A stretch of DNA of 64,000 bases. Source: Halisarca cf. caerulea (Eukaryota; Porifera; Demospongiae; Chondrillida; Halisarcidae). Of the stretch, positions 21,101-30,000 are shown one piece after another (within the stretch, counting starts at the first letter, position 1; the number at the start of each line of letters is the position of its first letter). The DNA is taken from positions 3,020,346 to 3,084,345 of the forward strand of contig CAUJGJ010000002.1 in NCBI GenBank assembly GCA_963170055.1, read 5' to 3'. The translations under genes were made by a program, and so were the position numbers. The notes beneath the pieces were generated by a model. It made no database searches. It worked only from the letters and a program-made list of their open reading frames with translations, and had not been told where the DNA came from.

Positions 21101-24100
21101 CAGCTTGAGGCCATGCAGGACATGGGGGTCATCCAGTCATCTAGCAGTCCTTGGGCTAGTCCCATTGTTCTAGTCCGTAAGAAGGATGGATCCATGCGTT
21201 TCTGTGTTGACTACAGGAGTCTAAATGCAGTCACGAAGAAGGATACATTTCCGCTACCACGGATTGATGACCTCCTCGACCAACTTGGTAATGCCAAATA
21301 CTTCTCAACACTTGACCTAGCAGCAGGGTATTGGCAGATCAGGATCCAGCCAGAATCGCAGGAGAAAACAGCATTCGTCACACACCGAGGACTCTTCGAA
21401 TTCCGAGTCATGCCATTTGGTCTCACCAATGCTCCGTCGGTGTTTCAGAGATTGATGCAGCAGATACTGATGCCCCTGAACCCAAAGACCGGATCTGAAT
21501 TTGTGAATGTCTACATTGACGACGTTATTGTCTTTTCTAGGACCATTGAGGACCACCTTCATCATTTGAAGACTGTCATTACCAGCCTGCAACAGGCAGG
21601 GTTGAAACTCAAGCCCACCAAGTGCCATTTCGCCTGTCAGGAGATTGAGTATCTTGGTCATCGGGTAACCCCTCAAGGACTGCAGCCTACAGATCATCAC
21701 ATTACTGCCGTGTCATCCTTTCCTGTACCTTGCAACCTCAAAGAGTTGCGCCAATTTCTTGGTCTTGCCTCTTACTACAGGCGATTCATCCAAGGATTTG
21801 CAGCGGTAGCTCATCCATTGCACCAGCTCACTAGGAAGAATGTGCCTTTTGTGTGGAATGACCAGTGCCAACAGGCCTTTGAGGATCTGAAGAAGCAGTT
21901 GACAGAAGCTCCAATATTGGCTTACCCGGATTTTAGCAAAGAGTTCATTTTGGAGACTGATGCCAGCACCATGGGATTAGGGGCTGTCCTAGCACAGCAA
22001 CAACACAGCGGAAAAACCCATCCAGTTGCATATGCCAGCCGCACGTTGACACCAGCTGAGAAGAACTACGGTATTACTGAACTTGAGACGTTGGCAGTAG
22101 TCTGGGCTTTTGGCCATTTCCGAGCCTATTTGTATGGACACCAAGTGACAGTCTACACTGATCACTCTGCGGTCAGGGCCATCCTGGAGAACCCCAACCT
22201 CAGCGGCAAGCATGCCCGTTGGTGGACCAAGGTATACGGGAGCGGGATCCAGAATGTGCGAGTTATCCACCGAGCTGGAAAGCAGAATGCTAACGCAGAT
22301 GCATTATCTCGTCAGCCACTTGATCGTGATGCCCAAGAGTTAGTTCCAGAGGAAACCTGTCAGGTGTCAGCAATCATCTCTGAAGACCAGCACAGTCCCC
22401 CGCAGTTCATCCACCAGCTTCTGGACTCTGTAGCAGCACCCTCTGAGTCAAGGACGGCAGAAGAGTCTATTTGTCCAGACGCGTCTTTTGTGGAGGAGCA
22501 GGCCAAGGACACTGCCCTCATCCAGATACGCAACTATTTGGACACAGGAGAACTCCCTGATGATCATGAACAAGCCAGAAGACTTGTTGCCAGAGCATCA
22601 AGTTTTACTATTATCAACAACCTTCTCCACTACGTGGATTTGAAACGGCGGAAAATTCAGCTGATTGTTGTTCCGGACCACATGAAGGACCCAATCTTGC
22701 GTCAGTACCATGGAGGAAGAATGGCTGGTCACTTCTCTGGCCCTCGACTCTATCGCACCATCACCCAGACCTGGTGGTGGCAGGGTATGTACCAGGACAT
22801 TGTTGAATTTTGCAATCGCTGCCCACAGTGTGCCATTGTCGGGAAAGGAACCCGTACCAACAACCCACCCCTCCAGCCAATTCCAGTTCAGCGACCCTTC
22901 CAGATTTGGGGAGTGGATATTATGGAGCTACCACGCACTCGGAGTGGCAATCACTACGTCATCGTGTTCCAGGACTTCTTTTCAAAGTGGCCACTAGTAT
23001 TTCCTGCGCCTGATCAGAAGACTAACCGCATTGTACGACTGCTGACCGAAGAACTAGTGCCCACATTCGGTATCCCTGAAGCACTGTTGTCTGACCGTGG
23101 AGCCAACCTTCTATCAAATTTGATGAAGGACATCTGTGAGCAACTTGGTATCCAGAAGCTTAATACCACCTCATACCACCCCCAATGCAATGGGATGGTG
23201 GAACGGTTCAACAGAACACTCAAAGCGATGCTACGTGCACATGCTGCAAGATTTGGACCACAATGGGATCGCTACCTATCAGGAGTATTATATGCCTACA
23301 GAAACACCCCGCATGAGAGTACTGGTGAAAAGCCCTCTTATCTCTTGTTTGGCCTGGATTGTAGAACTCCACCGGAAGCGATGTTCACCAATCCCAGCAG
23401 TATCACACCCACTGACATTGAAGACTACAGAGAAGAGCTTTCACTCAGTCTACGCCATGCCAGAGAACTTGCCAGTTCCATGATTCAATCAGCACAGAAG
23501 AGGTACAAGAAGCACTTCGACAAGCGTGTACGCATGCAGAAATTACGTACAGGGGATTAGATCCTGATTCACTTTCCACATGAGGAAACAGGTGCCAATC
23601 GGAAGTTGTCACGCCCTTGGCACGGCCCCTACAGGATCTCATCTATTGACCATAGCAATGTCATTGCTACGAAGATCTATTTCCCACAAGAAAAGCCCAT
23701 TCGTGTCCACCTGTCAAGAGTACACAAGATTGAGGATTTTCCTGCTGGTTTCTACTGGTACGGTGGAAATCGTCTTGGCCCTGGGAAATACCCACGATGG
23801 ATCAACAGCCTTGTACAAGAGGTTGGACATGATCACCATGCAGATGAAGATGAACCCCTATACCCACCATGGTTGGATGCAAGCAACGAGAACAATTCAC
23901 AGTGCCAATCTACCCAACGCTATCACCTCCGCTCTCGCCCTCAGTAGAAGCAAGTCAACACACCGCTCGGGACGAGCTATCTAGAGGAGGGGGTGATGTA
24001 ACATGGCTAGAACTGTTGTGTGTCTATGTGATTAACTATTAACATTAGCCTGTAATTGTTAGAAGTAGATTGTTACGTGGTATGTGTTGTGTTCTAATAA

Positions 24101-26953
24101 CCACGTGAGTGAGAACAAAGAGTTTTTGTCTAGTGTCTTAGAGTCTGAGTAGAGTAAATGGTGTCTAGCAGAGTTCAGTAATTCTTACAGAGTTTAATGA
24201 TTTTTGACTTCGTTTCATTTGTCGTTTGGTTCACCTTCGCCGACTACGTTACACATGTACTGTAGGAAGAAATTAGCATCCGGTATACAGATTGCACTCC
24301 AGAAAAGAAAACATAGCAAACAGTCTGTAAGTGTGATATATACTCAGACATACATGGTGATTGGGGGCAATTATACCATTGGACCAGTGAAAAGAATACT
24401 ACACATACTGAGACAATGAAAGCAGGTGGGTGGGTGAGAGGGTGTGTCACTATTTTCACTATTCAGACCATGTGGAGGATGGTGTTAATTTGTTGCAGAA
24501 TAGACACATAAGTGAACTAATGTGTTGAATGAAGGTGAAAATCACATCCTTCTTTTCACAGGAAATACCTCAAAAATTACACAAATGCATTATTTCTTCA
24601 TGCAAATATACATATCTGCACACAGCACATCTGAACATACGGTACTTTTCATAAAAAACTGGACGACGAACGGCGGTCAAACGGGCGGTCAATCAACGGA
24701 CGTACACCGTACAGTCGCGGACGTACGCCGTACGGACGATAGGCCAATAATAATTACGTCATTTTTGCGCATTGATATCGGTTCGCCGGAATCGGTTTCC
24801 CGAGCAAGAATGGCTTATTTTAGGAACGTAAAGTAGCAAATTTCGTTTTAAGACGGAAAGACAAAAGCCACAAGCCAATTGCGAAAGCGTCAGCTAGAGA
24901 GAAAGAAACCGTAGGTACAAACAACACCCGTACGTACGCCGTACGTACAGCGGTCAATGCCCGGTCGGTCACCGTACGTACACAGACTGACCGCCGTTCG
25001 TCGTCCAGTTTTTTGTGAAAAGTACCGTACATATGTATGCATATCTGCACACATGCACATCTGCATGCATGTACATCTGCACACATGTACATCTGCACAC
25101 ATGTACATCTGCACACATGTACATCTGCACACATGTACATCTGCACACATGCACATCTGCACACATGCACATCTGCACATCTGCACATCTGCACACATGT
25201 ACTCATCTGTACACATGCACATCTGCACATCTGCACATCTGCACACATGTACTCATCTGTACACATGCACATCTGCACACATGCACATCTGCACGCATGT
25301 ACACATCTGCACACATGCACATCTGCACATCTGCACACATGCACATCTGCACATCTGCACACATATACTCATCTGCACACATGCACATCTGCACGCATGC
25401 ACATCTGCACACATGTACATCTGCATGCATGTACATCTGCACACATGCACATCTGCATGCATGTACACATCTGCACACATGCACATCTACACACATGTAC
25501 ACATCTGCACCCATGTCTTACCCGTTTTGATCTTCTCTTAACTGCTACATCCTCATCACTGTCATCGTCGTCCTCAATAGGAGGTGTGGGTTCTGGCTCT
25601 TCTTCACTTTCAGAGTCATCTATTCGATACCGAGTATCTAATACATTGGATTTCAACACACACATCACTCACTTTTGGCAAATACATAGCAACACACAGG
25701 AGAGGAAAAGACAAAATATGGCTGCAACACTGATAAGATGAAGCACATTTAATGGATGTTATAATCACCAAATACAGTGCCAGCAAAACAAACAAGAAAA
25801 TGTGCATTTTCTGATCTTGAAACAGTACAGTAGCAAACACTTTCTTTTTTTTTGGGGGGGGGGATAAGCAAAGTTAATGTACTGTACAATATCAACAGCA
25901 AACTTGTCTCTATGGCAACAGTACTCTTTACACCAGAGAATGTGAATAGATTAACTTGGGTCCACTCACTTCGTCCATCATTTCTCCTGTTGAGTTCTGA
26001 TGCTCTTGGAGTCCTCTTAGTTACACTGTTGCTGTTCTCTGTGTTCTGCACAACCGACACAGTTGGGGGGGGTGGCACCTTGTTCTCAGGGATCACTAAA
26101 ACAGTGTAACCGTGCACATTGAGTGCAACATAATACAATGAACTGTGAAATCCACAATACAAAATCATCTCCTATATGTGTGCCCAAATGCCCATCTGCA
26201 ATGTCCCAAGTGTAGACAAATACCGTGGGAAAAGGTAACTGCACTCTTGCCATGACCATTGGTGAGAAATTTGGCTATACACGTAACACGTATATTTTCA
26301 ATACATGGATGCCCCATGATGGTGCGATATTCATCTCGATTCAACCACAGATATTCAAACCACGATCACCAAAGAGGAAAAACTGTTGTTTATAAATAGC
26401 ACTACAAAACTAAAACATACGACGCTCCATTTTGCTAGAATATTAGACATCAACTTCAGACACATCTGAGCCATAGCATAATCAGTTGCTGGCCCCTCAA
26501 ACACACACTGAAATCCAGGATATCTCATCAGTAACCCATTGCATGTACGTAAAACACCGTGAAATCGTAAACATTGCAGTGTATGTACACTAATACGATA
26601 GACTACAGCCAATATCCAACATACAAAACTCTGTACTGTACGTACTTACTGCACCATCTTATTGCGTTACCTTTCTTAGGCTCCTTCCTGGGATGCGGCT
26701 TGTTACTAATACGCCAACGCCTTGAAGGATAACTGTACACTTGTCCTAAGAGGCGACCTCTCTTCCTTTCGGCACGACTTCTCCAAATGTAACAATCTTG
26801 CTGGTTTAGTCCCGTTTGGCTGTCGAAGAATGGTACCCTACTTTTTCTGTCCTCAGTGAGTCGTTTACTAAATGCTACAGCATTGTCCAATGCCTCTTTG
26901 TAAGTCTGGCTGCTGAAATAGTTCTTCAATTCAATACTAATTGCAGACGCCAT
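15178..26953 (-). CDS. DPF: D4/DPF family double-PHD BAF complex subunit
   Basis: Eight exons: 26953-26671, 26095-25970, 25637-25522, 17911-17824, 16472-16041, 15966-15854, 15653-15572 and 15224-15178. All phases fit; total 428 aa (human DPF2 is 391). DPF proteins are BAF (SWI/SNF) subunits that read acylated histone H3. Order: Requiem_N domain in exon 1 ([29 protein letters not shown]); acidic stretch plus basic nuclear-localisation-like KRRSKR in exon 3; C2H2 finger split over exons 4/5 (YKCKECSRRY...HITKYH); PHD1 in exons 5/6 (CDFCLGD...CSKCGRCAHPSC...CIEC); PHD2 in exons 6-8 (CAIC...[13 protein letters not shown]...WSCDVC). It ends shortly after PHD2. The single gene should predate the vertebrate DPF1/2/3 split. 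Intron 3 (7.6 kb) holds a Ty3 retrotransposon, a MITE and a minisatellite. The 3' end of the BUB1-like gene lies only 134 bp upstream of this start. Confidence 0.95.
16681..17180. repeat. 45-bp minisatellite (acacagtgagtggacatgaa...)
   Basis: Eleven copies of a 45-bp unit in DPF intron 4, with two alternating variants (gctactcc / gctgcttc; gaaca / gtgca). As 45 is divisible by 3 it stays open on both strands. The predicted peptides are a by-product. Confidence 0.93.
17518..17795. mobile_element. Uninterrupted copy of the repeat disrupted at 7355-8795
   Basis: Begins tatcctagtgtgggg, continues colinearly with 7363-7533, 7981-8006 and 8456-8792, and ends in the hairpin 17720-17795. It supplies the pre-insertion sequence for both hAT-like MITEs and the foldback element. 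Confidence 0.8.
18325..18581 (+). repeat. 5' LTR
   Basis: 257 bp, TG...CA ends, read as identical to the 3' LTR. The cap site and U3/R/U5 borders are not evident by eye. Confidence 0.95.
18582..18602 (+). promoter_or_regulatory. Putative tRNA primer-binding site
   Basis: Directly after the 5' LTR is tttggaggtcccaccgagac. The TGG just inside the LTR is the expected complement of a tRNA CCA end. I cannot name the tRNA with confidence. Confidence 0.6.
18611..19591 (+). CDS. gag: Ty3/gypsy Gag, ended by an in-frame stop
   Basis: The frame opens MDDQEQLCL and runs 326 codons to a TGA at 19589. It shows a charged coiled-coil stretch at about residues 100-160, a Ser/Pro-rich hinge and a capsid-like domain ([52 protein letters not shown]). 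The same frame continues after the TGA into a nucleocapsid zinc knuckle at about 19892-19930 ([14 protein letters not shown]), so the natural Gag should extend further. A second in-frame TGA is at 19772. Confidence 0.85.
   Translation: MDDQEQLCLSFNSRRVTRTHARALAKELGLPTTASREDTIQMISGKLQGESYGKQPSNVQIVIVGDKVQLMDNDGIFLEATLEEEDAEDDLPAGSEAASLHESQQTTDAEVIERLKRDKEALELEVQRQKDRIKELWLKNCKLLGEIEKRDDTIIDLEGKLRLRERSQQSPPPPSSSSGSSVSESGNMHSESPNSVPVGPRRGRAPPVDPFSGDKEDLTFEDWLPTLERAAQWYGWTRPETLLQLVGYLRGRAWQEWNLLSEQEKNDYEKVVGALLSRLDPGNRTLAAQEFRHLHQKGDETVSDFMRRLEKTFHIAYGKDPMTADT
19847..23560 (+). CDS. pol: Ty3/gypsy Pol: protease, reverse transcriptase, RNase H, integrase
   Basis: In the same frame as Gag, 1237 codons from the first ATG after the second stop. 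Order: zinc knuckle; aspartic protease ([13 protein letters not shown], near 20190); reverse transcriptase ([24 protein letters not shown] at 21512-21523); RNase H ([25 protein letters not shown]); integrase with HHCC zinc finger ([10 protein letters not shown]...CNRCPQC) and catalytic core ([30 protein letters not shown]). A TAG at 23558 interrupts the frame. Downstream 23561-23950 still reads as the integrase C-terminus with the GPY-type sequence [10 protein letters not shown]. All catalytic motifs I looked for are present. Confidence 0.93.
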   Translation: MTGQTASSRPSGPNRCFNCGKLGHLAKDCRSKANTSRPSSNLKPNQRTRQIISGAQTGRQNSSATLVTEENPISYMYSDSDDSTSGVRQVTVPDKGSQVKCARVSVQGVPAYGIIDSGADITIIGGSLFKRVAAVAKLRKKQFQEADKTPYNYDGKPFHLHGRVSLDIAFQDKTIRTPVYIKMDATDQLLLSEGVCHQLGLIEYHPDVEVWRGGRKRQFPTSKPTDSKVPTVRVKLISSVRLLPLHAAAVRVSTDGVADKDLLVEMDSGPTLIRMDSNGEGNLVLVNHTYLAQQIDAGVDLGPAVEIHQSEGVLDFQAALTHVRGVSGDEGQPPDLLNEATRKDQLQSIMDKDLGHLPAAEADAIRTLVLDMHTAFALSERERGETDLTLLTIETGDAYPIKQPARRIPFAVREEVNRQLEAMQDMGVIQSSSSPWASPIVLVRKKDGSMRFCVDYRSLNAVTKKDTFPLPRIDDLLDQLGNAKYFSTLDLAAGYWQIRIQPESQEKTAFVTHRGLFEFRVMPFGLTNAPSVFQRLMQQILMPLNPKTGSEFVNVYIDDVIVFSRTIEDHLHHLKTVITSLQQAGLKLKPTKCHFACQEIEYLGHRVTPQGLQPTDHHITAVSSFPVPCNLKELRQFLGLASYYRRFIQGFAAVAHPLHQLTRKNVPFVWNDQCQQAFEDLKKQLTEAPILAYPDFSKEFILETDASTMGLGAVLAQQQHSGKTHPVAYASRTLTPAEKNYGITELETLAVVWAFGHFRAYLYGHQVTVYTDHSAVRAILENPNLSGKHARWWTKVYGSGIQNVRVIHRAGKQNANADALSRQPLDRDAQELVPEETCQVSAIISEDQHSPPQFIHQLLDSVAAPSESRTAEESICPDASFVEEQAKDTALIQIRNYLDTGELPDDHEQARRLVARASSFTIINNLLHYVDLKRRKIQLIVVPDHMKDPILRQYHGGRMAGHFSGPRLYRTITQTWWWQGMYQDIVEFCNRCPQCAIVGKGTRTNNPPLQPIPVQRPFQIWGVDIMELPRTRSGNHYVIVFQDFFSKWPLVFPAPDQKTNRIVRLLTEELVPTFGIPEALLSDRGANLLSNLMKDICEQLGIQKLNTTSYHPQCNGMVERFNRTLKAMLRAHAARFGPQWDRYLSGVLYAYRNTPHESTGEKPSYLLFGLDCRTPPEAMFTNPSSITPTDIEDYREELSLSLRHARELASSMIQSAQKRYKKHFDKRVRMQKLRTGD
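23561..23950 (+). pseudogene. Integrase C-terminal segment after the in-frame TAG
   Basis: This continues the Pol frame for about 129 codons to the TAG at 23945-23947. It carries the conserved [10 protein letters not shown] motif and a tail rich in charged residues. It is cut off from Pol by the stop at 23558 unless that stop is read through. Confidence 0.8.
23997..24253 (+). repeat. 3' LTR
   Basis: 257 bp, read as identical to the 5' LTR. The purine-rich tract ctagaggagggggtga just before it is the likely polypurine tract. Confidence 0.95.
24640..25027. mobile_element. TIR element with ~40-bp ends (388 bp), TA-flanked
   Basis: Left end cggtacttttcataaaaaac and right end are inverted copies over about 40 bp (through ggacgacgaacggcggtca), with TA on each side. 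The interior is unusually CpG-rich, with several cgtacgccgtac words. No open frame of note. TA duplication suggests a Tc1/mariner-pogo type MITE. Confidence 0.8.
25035..25515. repeat. 16/10-bp minisatellite (acatctgcacacatgc)
   Basis: About thirty units of 16, 10 and 12 bp in DPF intron 3, ending 7 bp from the exon 25637-25522. The left flank of the neighbouring MITE also contains catatctgcacac, so the MITE landed at the array edge. All six frames are partly open by composition. Confidence 0.9.
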
Positions 26954-27087
26954 TTTATCGCTATTAAACCACATATTACGCAATGAGATCAAGATTAGGA
27001 AAAATGGCAGGAGATGGAAACTATGCAAAATGTCAACTAAAGATTAGGATTGCAGACAGGTAAACTGAGAATAAATGAAAAGGTGCT

Positions 27088-30000
27088 TCATTTGAATAGC
27101 TCTAGGATGTCCTCTTCTATAACTGAATCAGCATAGCTGGAAAGCTTATCTATCCATTTGCGGAAATTGGGACAATCTTGAGAAGACATGTTCAATAGGT
27201 AACTCATCAATTCATGCCATTCATCTTGGTGCCAGTGTCTTCAATGATGTAATAAAAAGGAAACAGCAGAGGTAAAAAGGGCTTTGTAGATGGCATTACC
27301 AGTGAAATTACCTACCTTGGGACCTTCCTCCTGATCCTATATCTGGCTGTTTCTTCACAAAACACTGTTTCAAAGTTGTAGTTGCGATGTGCCAGAATGT
27401 GTATTGTTACAGCCAAAGCATAACAGTCGACCTGTGTGGTAGAATACTTTGCTTGTAAACAGTGAGCAAACCTGACAGCACAGTACGTAGACACTCAACG
27501 TCTAATGTGAATGCTAAAATGATTTCAAAAGGGAAATTGCATCAACAAACTCAGGAACTACTTGTAATAATAACCAGGTATCAGTGAATTCTTGCAAACT
27601 TACCACTCTTTTCCACCAAACACTTCAATTTTTTAAAGTTTGAAATATGATTATTTACAATCCACCACACTTAGTCTTGCCATTTTTTTCTGACACGAAT
27701 TTGCAGTGAGTTTCAGATTTTTACCATGCACAAATGTATAATCAGTATAAACTAACAACTGAACTGCTTTATGGCACTAGCACATGAGAAACTAGACACA
27801 AAAGTGATATTGCTAGTATACAGAGCAGTGCTCTCCCTTCAGGAATTTCAAAGAAGTAACTACAAATTAACCCAGTAATTTACATCATACAGTACAATGA
27901 GTAAAGTTACCAATAAGCACTGGAACTGCAACTTTGTTTCATCTCATTGCGTAGCTTATACATGCGAATGTAATAACACCAAAATTCAGTACCTGCCACT
28001 TCCAACTTTCATTCTTTCTCATCTGCAAACATTCAAAAGCTGATGTGCAGGAAGAGCCAAGGAAAACCATGTCCTTGGGAAATGCCCTCAGATCCACAGC
28101 TCGGCTGAAGTCACTCAGAACCACACCTATTCTGTCTGATCTACAAAGACAAATAGCACACATACATACACACACAGTTGAAAAACACTGTTTAGTGGGA
28201 CATTAGCATGGACCAATCTTATACTGTAACTATCATATATTGGGAATTGCAACAAGTGGTCTTCCTTTGACAACCTTTCAGTGTGTGAATAATCATGACT
28301 TAGTACAGTTACACCTCTATAATGGACACTTTGTGAAATGAAAAATTGTTATAATATAGAGGTTTCCACTTTTCAGAGGTTACGTACTTCACATACGTAA
28401 TGACCTACTTGGACAAATAAAATAGTCAGTCATTGAGAGGTTTATGCTACTCAGTGAGTTTGATATAAGAGGTTCCACTGTAATCGCACAATATATTGGG
28501 GGTAACGACATAGAATTTAAGGGGAAAAGGTTGACAAACAAGTCCTAGTACTGTAGTTTGGAGATACACACATTGCACACATTGATATCATACCATGCCT
28601 GTAGGCAGTGTACATGCATAATCATTTAGTGATGGAGCCACTGGAAGTTAAGTTTACCTTGTTCTTCGCATGAGTAAGTTGTCCGGCTTGATGTCTCCAT
28701 GAAGAATGTCCATCTTGTGAAGTACACCAACTCCCTCAAGAGTACTGGCAATCACCATTGCCACCACACGTTCAGAAACAAAGGTTGAGCTATTGGCAAG
28801 TTCCAGCAGGGTTCCCAGCGGGTGTAGTTGCAATACAAGAACAGATGCATCTGCAATGATAGCTCCATTGAAGAAATCCACAAACATCTCCTACAGAAAA
28901 CAACATTATGCAACTTCTGTTGCTGCCGCAAAGGGAATCATCAGTTCTTCAAACCTTCACATAACTCCTGCCCTCTGATTGAAGTCTGGAATGAAGCTCT
29001 TTCACAATAGCATATTCCCAGTGTTCAGCAGGTCTTTGGATCTGAGTATGTAGGTGTACAAAAACATTTCAAATTGGTAATAGGCTGCAGAATTGACATA
29101 GGACCAAGTAAAAGGCTTTATCAGAAAGCATCCTCCAAAAACACTTGGAACACACATAAACTGTAAATGGGTATGAAGCTAGACGAGCATAGGGCTACAC
29201 ATACGAGTGCATATCAGAGTGAATAGGAAACAGAAGAGGTATAATACATAGTAGAGATTCCATACATGACAACTGATTCACAAAAGACATTCAAGTATAA
29301 TTGTAAACACAATTACATACATAGCTAGTTTGTTGCTACAAGGACAATAGCAGATTAAGATTTTACTCAAGCAATTAAACTCACTACAGTATATAACGTA
29401 CGTATATATGTACATATTTGTACACACACTGCCCTTCAAAGAAAGTTACCACTTATGCAATCAGAAAAAATGCCAGTGAAGAGTATTGCATACATATTGT
29501 ACATATGCTGGTAGTTTGTACATATATACCCTCTCATTTCACCTTAACAGCAACAGTTTGATTGGAGGAATCAACAGCTTTGTACACTGTAGCAAATGCT
29601 CCCTTGCCAATCTTTTTGTGGATCTGATAAGATGCACCACCTGCAGACAGATACATATCTTGCAGTAACAAACAACCCAGCCAGAGCCACAGGGTTATAT
29701 ATGTAGTAACACTGAAGCTTACTTGTGCTTATCTTTGCTCCCACAATTTGCTGTGGTAAGCTACCCTCAACCTTTTGCAAATGAGCATCTACATGTATAA
29801 TATGCTTTATCATATGATCAATAATGTCCACTTTGAAGGGATTTACAGGCTTTTTGCTGCTTAACATAAGATAAGGAGTGGGGACAGCAGTGGATACCAG
29901 GACGTTTCTACCTCCAGAGAAGTCGGTACTACTGCCACTGCCAGTGGTACTAGCGTTCCAAGACTGCTCCTCAGTGATTGTATCCAAGACAGGCTGACTT

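Larger units (their letters stand above)
18325..24253 (+). mobile_element. Ty3/gypsy LTR retrotransposon (5.9 kb), antisense in a DPF intron
   Basis: Two 257-bp LTRs (18325-18581 and 23997-24253) bounded by TGTAAC...GTTACA enclose one long gag-pol frame. Flanking sequence catg occurs on both sides (a 4-bp target duplication, or 5 bp if the LTR is cut one base shorter). Domain order protease, reverse transcriptase, RNase H, integrase places it in Ty3/gypsy. I saw no difference between the LTRs, so the insertion should be young. The frame nevertheless contains three stops (19589, 19772 and 23558). It lies opposite to DPF transcription, as expected for an intronic insertion that is tolerated. 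Confidence 0.95.

Noticed and set aside
24820..25741. Several 100-230-codon frames on both strands with Cys/His/Met repeats
   Set aside because: They arise from the acatctgcacacatgc minisatellite; the real coding part here is only the DPF exon 25637-25522.
26355..26612. 85-codon minus-strand frame in DPF intron 1
   Set aside because: No family similarity, poor splice context, and the flanking DPF exons already join in phase without it.
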